Shown: positions 6,934 to 13,174 of the stretch, in pieces | Position numbering within the stretch: position 1 is the stretch's first letter | How the letters are laid out: every line of letters begins with the position of its first letter | NCBI GenBank assembly: GCA_023251855.1 | Contig: JAHEYA010000006.1 | Coordinates: 1-17,209, forward strand | Reading direction: 5' to 3' | Length of the DNA stretch: 17,209 nucleotides | Source of the DNA: Bacteroidota bacterium | GTDB lineage: Bacteria; Bacteroidota; Bacteroidia; 2-12-FULL-35-15 | Made by a program: the position numbers and the translations under genes | Notes under the pieces: generated by a model | The model's database searches: none | What the model was told of the DNA's origin: nothing | The model's input: the letters and a program-made list of their open reading frames with translations, nothing else

Positions 6934-7525
6934 TAGTTTTTATTTTTGGTATTTTAAAATTGTGTTGTATTTGCAATTTAATATCAATCCATACATCCCT
7001 TATTGAAACTAAATCTTGCCAAGCTAAAAATGTATGATCATATAAATGATGAAAAGTATAACAATGAAATTGTTTACCTAATGGATGATCTGATCTATGC
7101 CGGAATTCATTCCAATTGTCATTATAAAAACAAGCCTTATCTTCATCCTCATAACCTTTAACTTTGTTAAATGGCAGTCTAAATTCTCCTGAAAAAAATG
7201 AATCTCCTTCTGCATCTGTATTCTTAAAGTGCGTTTTATTATCAAATAGGTCTATTGTAAATTCTATCTCCCAGTCGGTATTCGTAATGTTTGAAGCAAT
7301 AAATTTTCTAAACGCTTCGGCTTGCACCAATACTATTTGCTGTTTTTTTGCCAATATTTTATTTAGGCAATCGAGTTGTGCGATATTGGCTTTTGTAAAT
7401 TTAAATGCGTCATTTAAAATTTCTTGTCGCCTTTCCATAGCCTTTTTATATTCTTTTTTATTTTTAGAATATTCATTTTCGGCTTTGATTAGAATTTCTT
7501 CAACTGAATGTTCTTTCATATTCAT
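6920..7525 (-). CDS. Hypothetical protein with N-terminal coiled coil and His/Trp-rich C-terminus
   Basis: The frame is open from ATG 7585, but that start lies 86 bp inside the GNAT gene. ATG 7525 (MNMKEHS) or 7519 (MKEHS) gives about 200 aa and a more typical 20-26 bp overlap, so 7525 is used. Residues about 5-70 are a heptad-like charged helix (EEILIKAENEYSKNKKEYKK, then AMERRQEILNDAF). The C-terminal half is acidic and aromatic (GEFRLPFNKVKGYEDEDK) and ends with a histidine-rich segment FHCYTFHHLYDHTFLAW followed by WIDIKLQIQHNF. No family recognised. The stop overlaps the next gene by 14 bp. Confidence 0.65.
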   Translation of the reverse strand: MNMKEHSVEEILIKAENEYSKNKKEYKKAMERRQEILNDAFKFTKANIAQLDCLNKILAKKQQIVLVQAEAFRKFIASNITNTDWEIEFTIDLFDNKTHFKNTDAEGDSFFSGEFRLPFNKVKGYEDEDKACFYNDNWNEFRHRSDHPLGKQFHCYTFHHLYDHTFLAWQDLVSIRDVWIDIKLQIQHNFKIPKIKTNGKL

Positions 7526-8042
7526 TATGAATTTTCTGTAAGTCAAACCAGCAATAGGTTTCATAGATACCAAGTTCCTTGCCAATTGTTACTTCTTGTT
7601 GACGTAGCAATTGTGCTTTTTGATTAATAAAAAACTCTTTATACAAAAATTCCTTAAAAAAAGATACTTGCAAAGTCTTCGTTCCCATTTCAACTAAATA
7701 CTCAAATGTTTTATTCAACAGTAATTTCCCCTTACCATTATTGCGAAATTTTGGCAATAAATAAATTGAAAAAAGTTCGGCTTCTAAACTATTTCTTTCA
7801 ACCTTATTTACTATTTGAGAATAACCAATAATTAATGCATTATACTCAATCAAAAAAAATGAAACATGCTTTTCTATTTCATTTGTAATTTTTAAAGTTC
7901 TCCTTTCAATTTCTATATTAACATATACTACTTCCAAATTTTCCGGGCTATTTACTTCTCTTAATCGTTCGATTTGAAGTTTAGCTATGGATAAAGCATC
8001 ATTAATTGTTGCTAATCGAAAAATGTAATTTTGCTGATTCAT
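7500..8042 (-). CDS. GNAT-family N-acetyltransferase
   Basis: Encodes 180 aa. The fold markers are in order: FRLATINDALSIAKLQIERL (first strand and helix), FFLIEYNALIIGYSQIV (strands 2-4), then motif A at 92-109, IYLLPKFRNNGKGKLLL, with the acetyl-CoA pyrophosphate loop R100-x-x-G103-x-G105. A hydrophobic strand (TKTLQVSFF) follows, then a tail with YETYCWFDLQK where GNATs usually have their motif B tyrosine region. It should transfer an acetyl group from acetyl-CoA to an amine. The substrate cannot be read from sequence. It is the first gene of the overlapping block, and its stop overlaps the next gene by 20-26 bp, suggesting its activity may be tied to the unknown proteins downstream. Confidence 0.85.
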   Translation of the reverse strand: MNQQNYIFRLATINDALSIAKLQIERLREVNSPENLEVVYVNIEIERRTLKITNEIEKHVSFFLIEYNALIIGYSQIVNKVERNSLEAELFSIYLLPKFRNNGKGKLLLNKTFEYLVEMGTKTLQVSFFKEFLYKEFFINQKAQLLRQQEVTIGKELGIYETYCWFDLQKIHNEYERTFS

Positions 8043-8124
8043 GTTTTTTTTCTACAATATTCTAAAACACTTTATCTTTCCTATTAATAAAATTTTATTG
8101 AGTATCATTTTGTTTTTAGTTTTC

Positions 8125-8454
8125 TTACGCCACACTATTCGTGGGGCGATTAAATATTATCCAATCACAAGGCAATGTTGGCCCATCAAAAGTAACTACA
8201 CAAAAGTCTTTCCACTTCTTTTTGCCGCCTGATTTAACAATACCTTTTAAGCCAAGTTTTTCCCATTCATCAATTATAAATTGCATATCCATTTGATTCA
8301 TGGCACCATCTCTGAATAAGTATTCATCATGCCAATATCTGCCATTAAATAATTCTATGCGTTCATTTTTAAATTGCGCAAAGCCCCCATTATAAACCCT
8401 CTCAATATTTGAGATGGGAATAATTAAATTGATAAATTCTAGTTTCATTGCCAT
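8125..8454 (-). CDS. Small conserved hypothetical protein with GRYWHDEYLFRDGAMN motif
   Basis: Encodes 109 aa, soluble. The block FINLIIPISNIERVYNGGF, then FNGRYWHDEYLFRDGAMNQM, then GGKKKWKDFCVVTFDGPTLP and CDWI is, as I recall, strongly conserved in a small uncharacterised family of Bacteroidetes and Proteobacteria. I cannot attach a DUF number with certainty. The start at 8454 (MAMKLEF) is set by AAGGAGC just upstream; the second ATG at 8448 is less well spaced. It lies 82 bp upstream of the GNAT gene on the same strand and may be the first gene of the same transcript. Small conserved proteins of this type often occur as immunity-like or accessory genes. Function is unknown. Confidence 0.75.
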   Translation of the reverse strand: MAMKLEFINLIIPISNIERVYNGGFAQFKNERIELFNGRYWHDEYLFRDGAMNQMDMQFIIDEWEKLGLKGIVKSGGKKKWKDFCVVTFDGPTLPCDWIIFNRPTNSVA

Positions 8455-8458
8455 AAAA

Positions 8459-8465
8459 GCTCCTT
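8459..8465 (-). promoter_or_regulatory. Ribosome binding site deciding the start at 8454
   Basis: AAGGAGC on the minus strand lies 4 nt before the ATG at 8454. It is one of the few clear Shine-Dalgarno sequences in the window and supports this start over the in-frame ATG six bases later. Confidence 0.6.
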
Positions 8466-8551
8466 ACTATTAGGGATTACATAGTAAAGATATTAGGTGA
8501 GAGCGACAAACTGTGACGTGGTTGGATACGAATTTATAATTAATTGATTAG

Positions 8552-8668
8552 CGTAGAACAAATGCCGGTCTGCTTGAAAATTTCCATAATAAAAAGACCA
8601 TTAATGTTGGAGGACAGAATATTAGTTCTGCTACTATTCAAGATTGGAGAGTAAGCGAGGAAGGGTAA
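8552..8668 (+). pseudogene. C-terminal fragment of an unrecognised protein
   Basis: An open stretch with no start codon translates to protein-like sequence: RTNAGLLENFHNKKTINVGG, then QNISSATIQDWRVSEEG, ending at TAA 8666-8668. It is preceded in frame by TAG at 8549-8551. The glycine/asparagine pattern and absence of an upstream start mark it as a likely tail of a lost gene. The family is unknown. The rest of 8455-8753 shows no gene. Confidence 0.3.
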
Positions 8669-8753
8669 TAATTTATTTTCATTTCTTAAAACCTTTTGGC
8701 TTCTTTAACAAAGAAAATTAAAAATTTATTGGTATTTTATGACAGATCCTCGA

Positions 8754-9302
8754 TTAGTGGCTAGGGCTATATTTGTAACTATCATTTGCCTGTTTAAGAA
8801 TAGGTTTAATATTTTCATATTTCTCTGTAATTTCATTCCAAGTTATAAGCTGTGAAAAACAATTTCGTGTATAGGTGGAAGGTGTATATTTATCTGAATG
8901 AATTGCTATGAAATTAATTTTTGGTAAAGGTTGTTTGATAATTTTAAATAATTTTTGAAGGTATTCGTGGTCTTTCTGAAAATAGGCTAATTGGGTTTTA
9001 TCAAAACCAGTATTTGCTTTAGCTTCAATAATTATAAATTCCGTCTCAGACATAAGAACTATATCAAATGTTCTTTTAACTGGTAGTTGATTAGATTTTG
9101 CGCTTAAATCATACGATTTTAAAACATCCCTATAGAAACAAACTTCATATCCAATATCATAATGATTGGAAACATCTTTAGATATAAGTTGTAAAAATGG
9201 AGCAATATTGTTTCGTATTTGAAAAAAAAGTTCAGCGCAGAACAAGCGTTCTTCTCTTGTCGTTTCAGACCAAGATTTATTTTTAAGATACGGAAGCTTC
9301 AT
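8754..9302 (-). CDS. PD-(D/E)XK nuclease-like protein, 182 aa
   Basis: Residues 18-100 carry the PD-(D/E)XK core. An N-terminal helix holds a glutamate (RLFCAELFFQIRNN, E24). Then come a strand pair (DIGYEVCFYRD), FDIVLMSETEFIIIEAKA with D80 and the E93-x-K95 pair, and the usual helix after it (FDKTQLAYFQKDHEYLQKLF). Strand LPKINFIAIHSD then packs the fold. This arrangement fits a metal-dependent nuclease, or a restriction-type domain acting on DNA. No DNA-recognition or helicase domain is attached, so it may need a partner or may be a solitary defence nuclease. It is alone on its strand between intergenic debris and the attC-like site. Confidence 0.72.
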   Translation of the reverse strand: MKLPYLKNKSWSETTREERLFCAELFFQIRNNIAPFLQLISKDVSNHYDIGYEVCFYRDVLKSYDLSAKSNQLPVKRTFDIVLMSETEFIIIEAKANTGFDKTQLAYFQKDHEYLQKLFKIIKQPLPKINFIAIHSDKYTPSTYTRNCFSQLITWNEITEKYENIKPILKQANDSYKYSPSH

Positions 9303-9343
9303 TTTGATTGCGGCTTATTTGGCGATAATTTTATAATTTTCAT
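9299..9343 (-). other. Possible 14-codon leader ORF coupled to the nuclease-like gene
   Basis: ATG at 9343 reads MKIIKLSPNKPQSK and stops with a TGA that overlaps the nuclease start as ATGA (9302-9299). Such ATGA overlap is the classic arrangement for translational coupling. The peptide is lysine/proline-rich. It could equally be chance in an AT-rich leader. The rest of 9344-9506 holds no feature I can support. Confidence 0.25.
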
Positions 9344-9506
9344 TTTGTTTATAAGTGGTGATGTCTTTTTAAAATTCTGACTAATTTTTTTCTTTTGGGT
9401 TCAAAAGTAATTATTTACTATTCTATTTTTCTGTTCAAATTTTTCAACTTCAGAAAGTCCGTTAGCATGAGAAATTATTTCCGTTTCCCGGAAAATAGGG
9501 AATTAC

Positions 9507-9669
9507 ACATAACGTTTGGCACCTACAAGAAGTTAGCGATTTCGGAGCACAAAACTCTCTGCCAGCACAAAACTTGATACAAAGCACAAAGCTTCATTTA
9601 ACCACTGAACCGCCAATTTCTTGTAGGTGCTGTAGGTGCTGTGTTTCTTTCTGTCGTCATACGTTGTCC
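9507..9669 (-). repeat. attC-like imperfect palindrome 1 (3' end of the DUF262/DUF1524 gene)
   Basis: Arms GCACCTACAAGAAGTTAGCG (9519-9538) and CGCCAATTTCTTGTAGGTGC (9611-9630) are complementary at 18 of 20 positions. Read in gene orientation (minus), the downstream end is GTTATGT (9513-9507), 6 of 7 against the attC R' consensus GTTRRRY. The gene-proximal end is less clear because a 9-bp unit, GTAGGTGCT, is duplicated (9623-9631 and 9632-9640). The stop codon of the 587-aa gene (9657-9659) lies within the element. The second copy at 11483-11614 shares CTACAAGAAGTTAGCGAT and CACTGAACCGCCAATTTCTT exactly. The outer boundary near 9669 is an estimate. Naming it attC is inference. Confidence 0.6.
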
Positions 9670-11420
9670 TTTAAGAATATGATTATTTTCTCTTTTCTTT
9701 TTTGTATTTCTTGCTTCGTCCAAGTCAAGTCGTCCTTTGTCATTTCTTGAATTTCTCTTTGTTGTGCCAAGTGATTATAAGTTGCTCTCTTGTCAGCAAA
9801 AGGATTGTTACCAACGGAACAGTTGTGAGATTTTGAAAGAAGTAAATAGTTGCCTAAACAATCAATGAATTGTTGTCTAAATTCTTCGTCATATTCGCAA
9901 TAACCCGCTGCAACTGGTTTTCCATCTGTCGGTGTCTGTGGTGCAATATGCTCTAATTCGGGGCTAACAATTTTATCAAAACGTGTTGGAGAGTAACCAC
10001 TTTTGCCTTGTCCTTCTAAATGGTTTTCGTATTTCCAAAGAAGATACTTAGCTGTCGAGTGAGGAATTGCAGATTGGATGGATCGTTCAAATTCGCTGTC
10101 ATTCCAATATGCCCACCACCAAGAATCACCACCTGTTTTTTTCATCCAGTCAATTCTGTCAATGATTGGTTTGATGGCAGGTTTCTCTGCTGTAAAATTT
10201 TGAAAAACATCATTGACTCTTGATGTTATGTCAGCTCGTGTTCCAATAAGGCGATGTCTTAAAACTATAGATTCGAGTTTACTGCAAAGTTGGTTCATTG
10301 TATTTGTCGGCAACCCAAATTTGTAAGCCTTGATTACAAAAGGAATTGCAATTCCAATTCCGTCAAGAGTTATGAGTGAATGAATTTCTAATTGTTCTCT
10401 TTCGTCTTTGCCGAAGAATGTTGTTAGATGCTCAAAACTAATTGCCAAAGAATGTGTGAATGATTTTATGAAAGCAATAGGATTGCTCTCTGAAAGAAGT
10501 TTGTTTATTTTTTCAATAGCGTTTGTTTCCCAAAGCGAATTAAAATGAACTCTAAGTGTATAAACTAAAACATCATCTTCGTCAATGTTATATTCAATTG
10601 ACGAGATTGATTTATAAATTTTCTCAAATCGGTTTTTAATTTCTTCGATTAGTAGTTCCTTTTCTTCTCCACCGTAAAGATGAATACTGAACATAAATTG
10701 AGCCTTGATAATTTCCAAATTAGAAGGTTTTTTACCTCTGTTGTTTTGGAAAATAAACATCTGTATTGCTTCAGATTCATCTTCTACAGGGTGAGTTGTG
10801 CAAGTTGCTTCTTGTACAGTCTTCAACATTTTCAGCAAATAGGGTTCGCCCTTATTCTCTAATTGAGAAGCGAAAAAGTCAAAAGAATTTACAATTCTTT
10901 TTGCCGATGCTGTTTCAAGCCCGTTCTTGTCTTTTTTGGTTTGGTCAATTACATAATCTTTAAAAAGTTGTTTGTCATAATCAACGGTGTCAAAACGATA
11001 TGTTGAATTACGTTTAATGATGTCCTCAAAAATTTCTTGTTCGCTTTCTGTCAGCTTCCGGAATGAACTTAAACGCTTGAAAAGTGCAGAAAGAAAAATT
11101 ACAATAGTTGTAAGTCTTTGCTGTCCGTCAATAACTCCAAATTTTTTATCGGGTTTCTCTTCAAATAGAAAGTGGCCGAAATAATATCTTGATCCTGTTA
11201 AACTTTTATTGTAATCCTCCAAGTCTGTAAGAAAAACGTTAGTCTGTTTAGGCGTTTTGCTTTTTTCAAATTCTGTGTCCCAAGAATATGCTCTTTGATA
11301 GGTTGGAACAAAAATTCTGTTGCCAGCCAACATTTTTTTTATTGTAGTAGATGATTCCATTTTATTTGATTTTTCGTTTAGCTTACTATAGTCGGTTTTC
11401 AGCGTCCCCATTTTCAGCAA
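9657..11420 (-). CDS. DUF262/DUF1524 protein, GmrSD-like type IV restriction enzyme
   Basis: Encodes 587 aa from ATG 11420; MESSTTIKKML at 11360 is an equally good start. The N-terminal DUF262 domain has PTYQRAYSW (40-47) and the hallmark DGQQRLTT (98-105), which in GmrS/GmrD-type proteins serve nucleotide binding or hydrolysis and DNA handling. IFQNNRGKKPSNLEIIKAQF (about 228-247) is a further DUF262 block. The C-terminal DUF1524 part has the HNH-type nuclease signature: LEHIAPQTP with H491, then LGNYLLLSKSHNCSVGNNPF. A fused DUF262-DUF1524 of this length matches single-chain GmrSD relatives that cut modified phage DNA. The gene runs from one attC-like repeat to the next as its sole ORF, as a gene cassette would. 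Confidence 0.88.
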   Translation of the reverse strand: MLKMGTLKTDYSKLNEKSNKMESSTTIKKMLAGNRIFVPTYQRAYSWDTEFEKSKTPKQTNVFLTDLEDYNKSLTGSRYYFGHFLFEEKPDKKFGVIDGQQRLTTIVIFLSALFKRLSSFRKLTESEQEIFEDIIKRNSTYRFDTVDYDKQLFKDYVIDQTKKDKNGLETASAKRIVNSFDFFASQLENKGEPYLLKMLKTVQEATCTTHPVEDESEAIQMFIFQNNRGKKPSNLEIIKAQFMFSIHLYGGEEKELLIEEIKNRFEKIYKSISSIEYNIDEDDVLVYTLRVHFNSLWETNAIEKINKLLSESNPIAFIKSFTHSLAISFEHLTTFFGKDEREQLEIHSLITLDGIGIAIPFVIKAYKFGLPTNTMNQLCSKLESIVLRHRLIGTRADITSRVNDVFQNFTAEKPAIKPIIDRIDWMKKTGGDSWWWAYWNDSEFERSIQSAIPHSTAKYLLWKYENHLEGQGKSGYSPTRFDKIVSPELEHIAPQTPTDGKPVAAGYCEYDEEFRQQFIDCLGNYLLLSKSHNCSVGNNPFADKRATYNHLAQQREIQEMTKDDLTWTKQEIQKRKEKIIIFLKDNV

Positions 11421-11443
11421 AGTTAGATTGCTTGTCTGTCAAA
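11418..11443 (-). promoter_or_regulatory. Possible Bacteroidetes-type promoter for the DUF262/DUF1524 gene
   Basis: On the minus strand TAACTTTG (11425-11418) is a perfect match to the TAnnTTTG -7 box and TTTG (11443-11440) could be the -33 box. The 14-bp gap is shorter than the usual spacing, so support is weak. If real, the -7 box overlaps the ATG at 11420 and translation would have to begin downstream, most simply at 11360. Confidence 0.3.
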
Positions 11444-11482
11444 CCGTGTCGTTGTCATTTTGCACGATTTATTCTAACATAC

Positions 11483-11614
11483 ACCTAACGGTTTGCAGCT
11501 ACAAGAAGTTAGCGATGTTCACCACAAATGTTGATGCGGAGAACGAAACTTTCGGCTACGACAAAATTGTCTGCTGAGCACTGAACCGCCAATTTCTTGT
11601 TGGTGCTGTTATGC
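11483..11614 (-). repeat. attC-like imperfect palindrome 2 (3' end of the PD-(D/E)XK gene)
   Basis: Arms 11495-11514 and 11587-11606 pair at 16 of 20 positions. In gene orientation (minus) the element begins GCATAAC (11614-11608; consensus R'' RYYYAAC, 6 of 7) and ends GTTAGGT (11489-11483; consensus R' GTTRRRY, 7 of 7). It is 132 bp, within the known attC size range. The TAA stop of the 352-aa gene (11611-11609) is formed by the R''-like box itself, an arrangement familiar from integron cassettes. One caveat is that the spacers between the R-like and inner boxes look asymmetric (about 1 versus 5 nt) if the GC-ended arms are counted as L boxes. Confidence 0.65.
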
Positions 11615-12667
11615 GTTCGTGTTTTTACTTATTAAGTCGCCCCAAACTTGTGATAGTTTAAAATATCCATTCCATGCATTATTTTGAACATCTGTTATTT
11701 TAGGTCTTTCAAATTCCATTTTTTCACTTAAAATAAATACTTTCAATCGCATTTGTTCTGTTCCAATCCATCTTTTCACTTTTTCTTTAATTCTTTGGTC
11801 TTCTATTGCTTCAATTGAATCGTTGTCAACGATAAAACTGCTGTCGATTTTATATAACGCAATTGAACAACCTTTACCTTTTAAATTTGAAAAATCAGTT
11901 ATTCCATATTTGTCTGTAAGTAAGTCTTGAATTTTAAATACAGGGATTCTTGGAAGAAGATAGATTGCCTCCTTTAAACTTCTGTCTGCTGGGCAACAAT
12001 ATATATTCAATTCTTCAACTAAAGCATATGTGTCTCCGACTGGAGGGCAAAAAACTTCCTCCTCATAGGTCTTGATGAAATTTGAGTTCATAATTTCTTT
12101 TTTAAATGATGTTATTAGTTGTTCGTCAATGTCAGATAATATGTAGATTATGTCTTGCCATTTTAGCGAAAAAATTTTAGTTAGTTGCTGCAACTTGTCT
12201 TGACTAAAGTATAACTTGTCTTTCGTTAGAGTAACCCCAATTTTATTAGTAATTGTATTGGTGTCTGAAAAAGCATTAGTGTCAAAATACTTTAATAATT
12301 GTTGAGTTATTGTCACGCTACTTATTTGTTTTAGGTATAAATTTTTAGCCTCTAAAATAATAAGTGTATTCTTGGTAGGTTCTGCATAATAAAGTATGAT
12401 TGTTATGTCTCGTCTATTTTCAGGGAAGCTTACATTGTCTATACCTAAATCAGGTTTTTGTTCTGCTGAAATAAATGTCCGATTATAATTTGAGTCAATT
12501 GATGGGTCAATAATTGTCAATAGTTTTAAAAGCAGGTCGTTTGAATAATGTAATAAAAAGGCTAATGATTTTGTTAAATCGGGTTCTGTCCGCCCAATAA
12601 TGGAAAAAATTGAGTCGGATTGATTTGATGTCTTATCCTTAGAATAAATTTTAAAAATACTTTTCAT
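11609..12667 (-). CDS. PD-(D/E)XK nuclease-like protein, 352 aa
   Basis: Encodes 352 aa. The nuclease-type core is in the first third. SIIGRTEPDLTKSLAFLLHY is a helix with E28, which often supplies an additional metal ligand. NRRDITIILYY holds D87, and TLIILEAKNLYLKQ holds the E106-x-K108 pair, giving D-(18)-E-x-K. A helix with TQQLLKYFDTN and a strand KIGVTLTKDK follow as expected. The C-terminal two thirds (ELNIYCCPADRSLKEAIYLL, then SNLKGKGCSIALYKIDSSF, then VKRWIGTEQMRLKVFIL) may form a target-recognition or regulatory domain that I cannot name. It is likely a stand-alone restriction or defence nuclease. The stop codon sits in the attC-like box. The ATG at 12667 gives a good N-terminus and there is no upstream repeat copy. 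Confidence 0.72.
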   Translation of the reverse strand: MKSIFKIYSKDKTSNQSDSIFSIIGRTEPDLTKSLAFLLHYSNDLLLKLLTIIDPSIDSNYNRTFISAEQKPDLGIDNVSFPENRRDITIILYYAEPTKNTLIILEAKNLYLKQISSVTITQQLLKYFDTNAFSDTNTITNKIGVTLTKDKLYFSQDKLQQLTKIFSLKWQDIIYILSDIDEQLITSFKKEIMNSNFIKTYEEEVFCPPVGDTYALVEELNIYCCPADRSLKEAIYLLPRIPVFKIQDLLTDKYGITDFSNLKGKGCSIALYKIDSSFIVDNDSIEAIEDQRIKEKVKRWIGTEQMRLKVFILSEKMEFERPKITDVQNNAWNGYFKLSQVWGDLISKNTNA

Positions 12668-12910
12668 TTATTGTAGGTCTTTTAACATGACGCATAATAT
12701 TCTTATATACGCAATCAATTACGGGTTATTTGATTTTTGGGCTATTTACTCAAATAATTTCGTTTAATTTACAATTAAGTACAAGATAAAATAAAAAAGA
12801 TGTAATGGCGCCCATTTTTTTAATACTATCATTTCGAACTTTCCCTTTCCATTAAATCTAGCCCATTTTGATTAATATATTTTTCAATATCATATTGTTA
12901 TAGATGTTAT
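12668..12910. other. Non-coding AT-rich gap
   Basis: I see no gene here. A short minus-strand stretch near 12890-12825 (YDIEKYINQNGLDLMERE) looks faintly protein-like but has stops at both ends. No third copy of the attC-like repeat is present upstream of the 352-aa gene, so if that gene is a cassette this is either its unusual 5' end or an eroded junction. Confidence 0.3.
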
Positions 12911-13112
12911 TTATCTCCTTTATAAAACCTCTCCAACACCTCCAACATTTCAGGCGTTAATAACTCTTTTGCATTTTCAATAATTGGTAATGGTATTTCT
13001 TAAAAAAATGCTTCGGTAGCCAAATATATTCACATTGAATTTCATGCCATAAATAGCTTTTGCTGATTTCTTCAAACACCTGCTTTATTGAGAAGTCTTT
13101 ATGTTGTGTCAT
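12911..13112 (-). pseudogene. DUF262 remnant with internal deletion and frameshift
   Basis: ATG at 13112 opens a reading frame (MTQHKDFSIKQVFEEISKSY, then LWHEIQCEYIWLPKHFF) clearly homologous at DNA and protein level to the start of the 237-aa gene at 16630 (SIKHVFYEINKNYLWHEIQM). The frame then breaks. A +1 shift continues as a separate C-terminal sequence, EIPLPIIENAKELLTPEMLE followed by VLERFYKGDK, ending at TAA 12913-12911. The 202-bp length is not a multiple of three. The simplest explanation is a large internal deletion that joined a DUF262 N-terminus to the tail of the same or a neighbouring gene. Confidence 0.65.
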
Positions 13113-13174
13113 TTGTTTTTATGTTTATTTGCTGTATTATTGTTTCGTTTTGCATTGTATACTCAATTTGGTAT

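Noticed and set aside
7164..7541. 125-codon plus-strand frame opposite the coiled-coil protein
   Set aside because: It is antisense to a gene in a tightly packed operon, and its composition (S/F/N/C-rich) is typical of an antisense shadow.
7526..7585. N-terminal extension of the coiled-coil protein to ATG 7585
   Set aside because: It would overlap the acetyltransferase gene by 86 bp, and the extra residues look unlike the rest of the protein. The starts at 7525 or 7519 are more plausible.
8086..8099. AATAAAATTTTATT palindrome upstream of the acetyltransferase gene as an operator
   Set aside because: A pure A/T dyad of this length is expected by chance in such AT-rich DNA and has no partner elsewhere in the window.
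9395..9577. 60-codon plus-strand open frame
   Set aside because: It ends inside the attC-like repeat, has low-complexity hydrophobic content and no family resemblance. It is a chance frame in the intergenic region.
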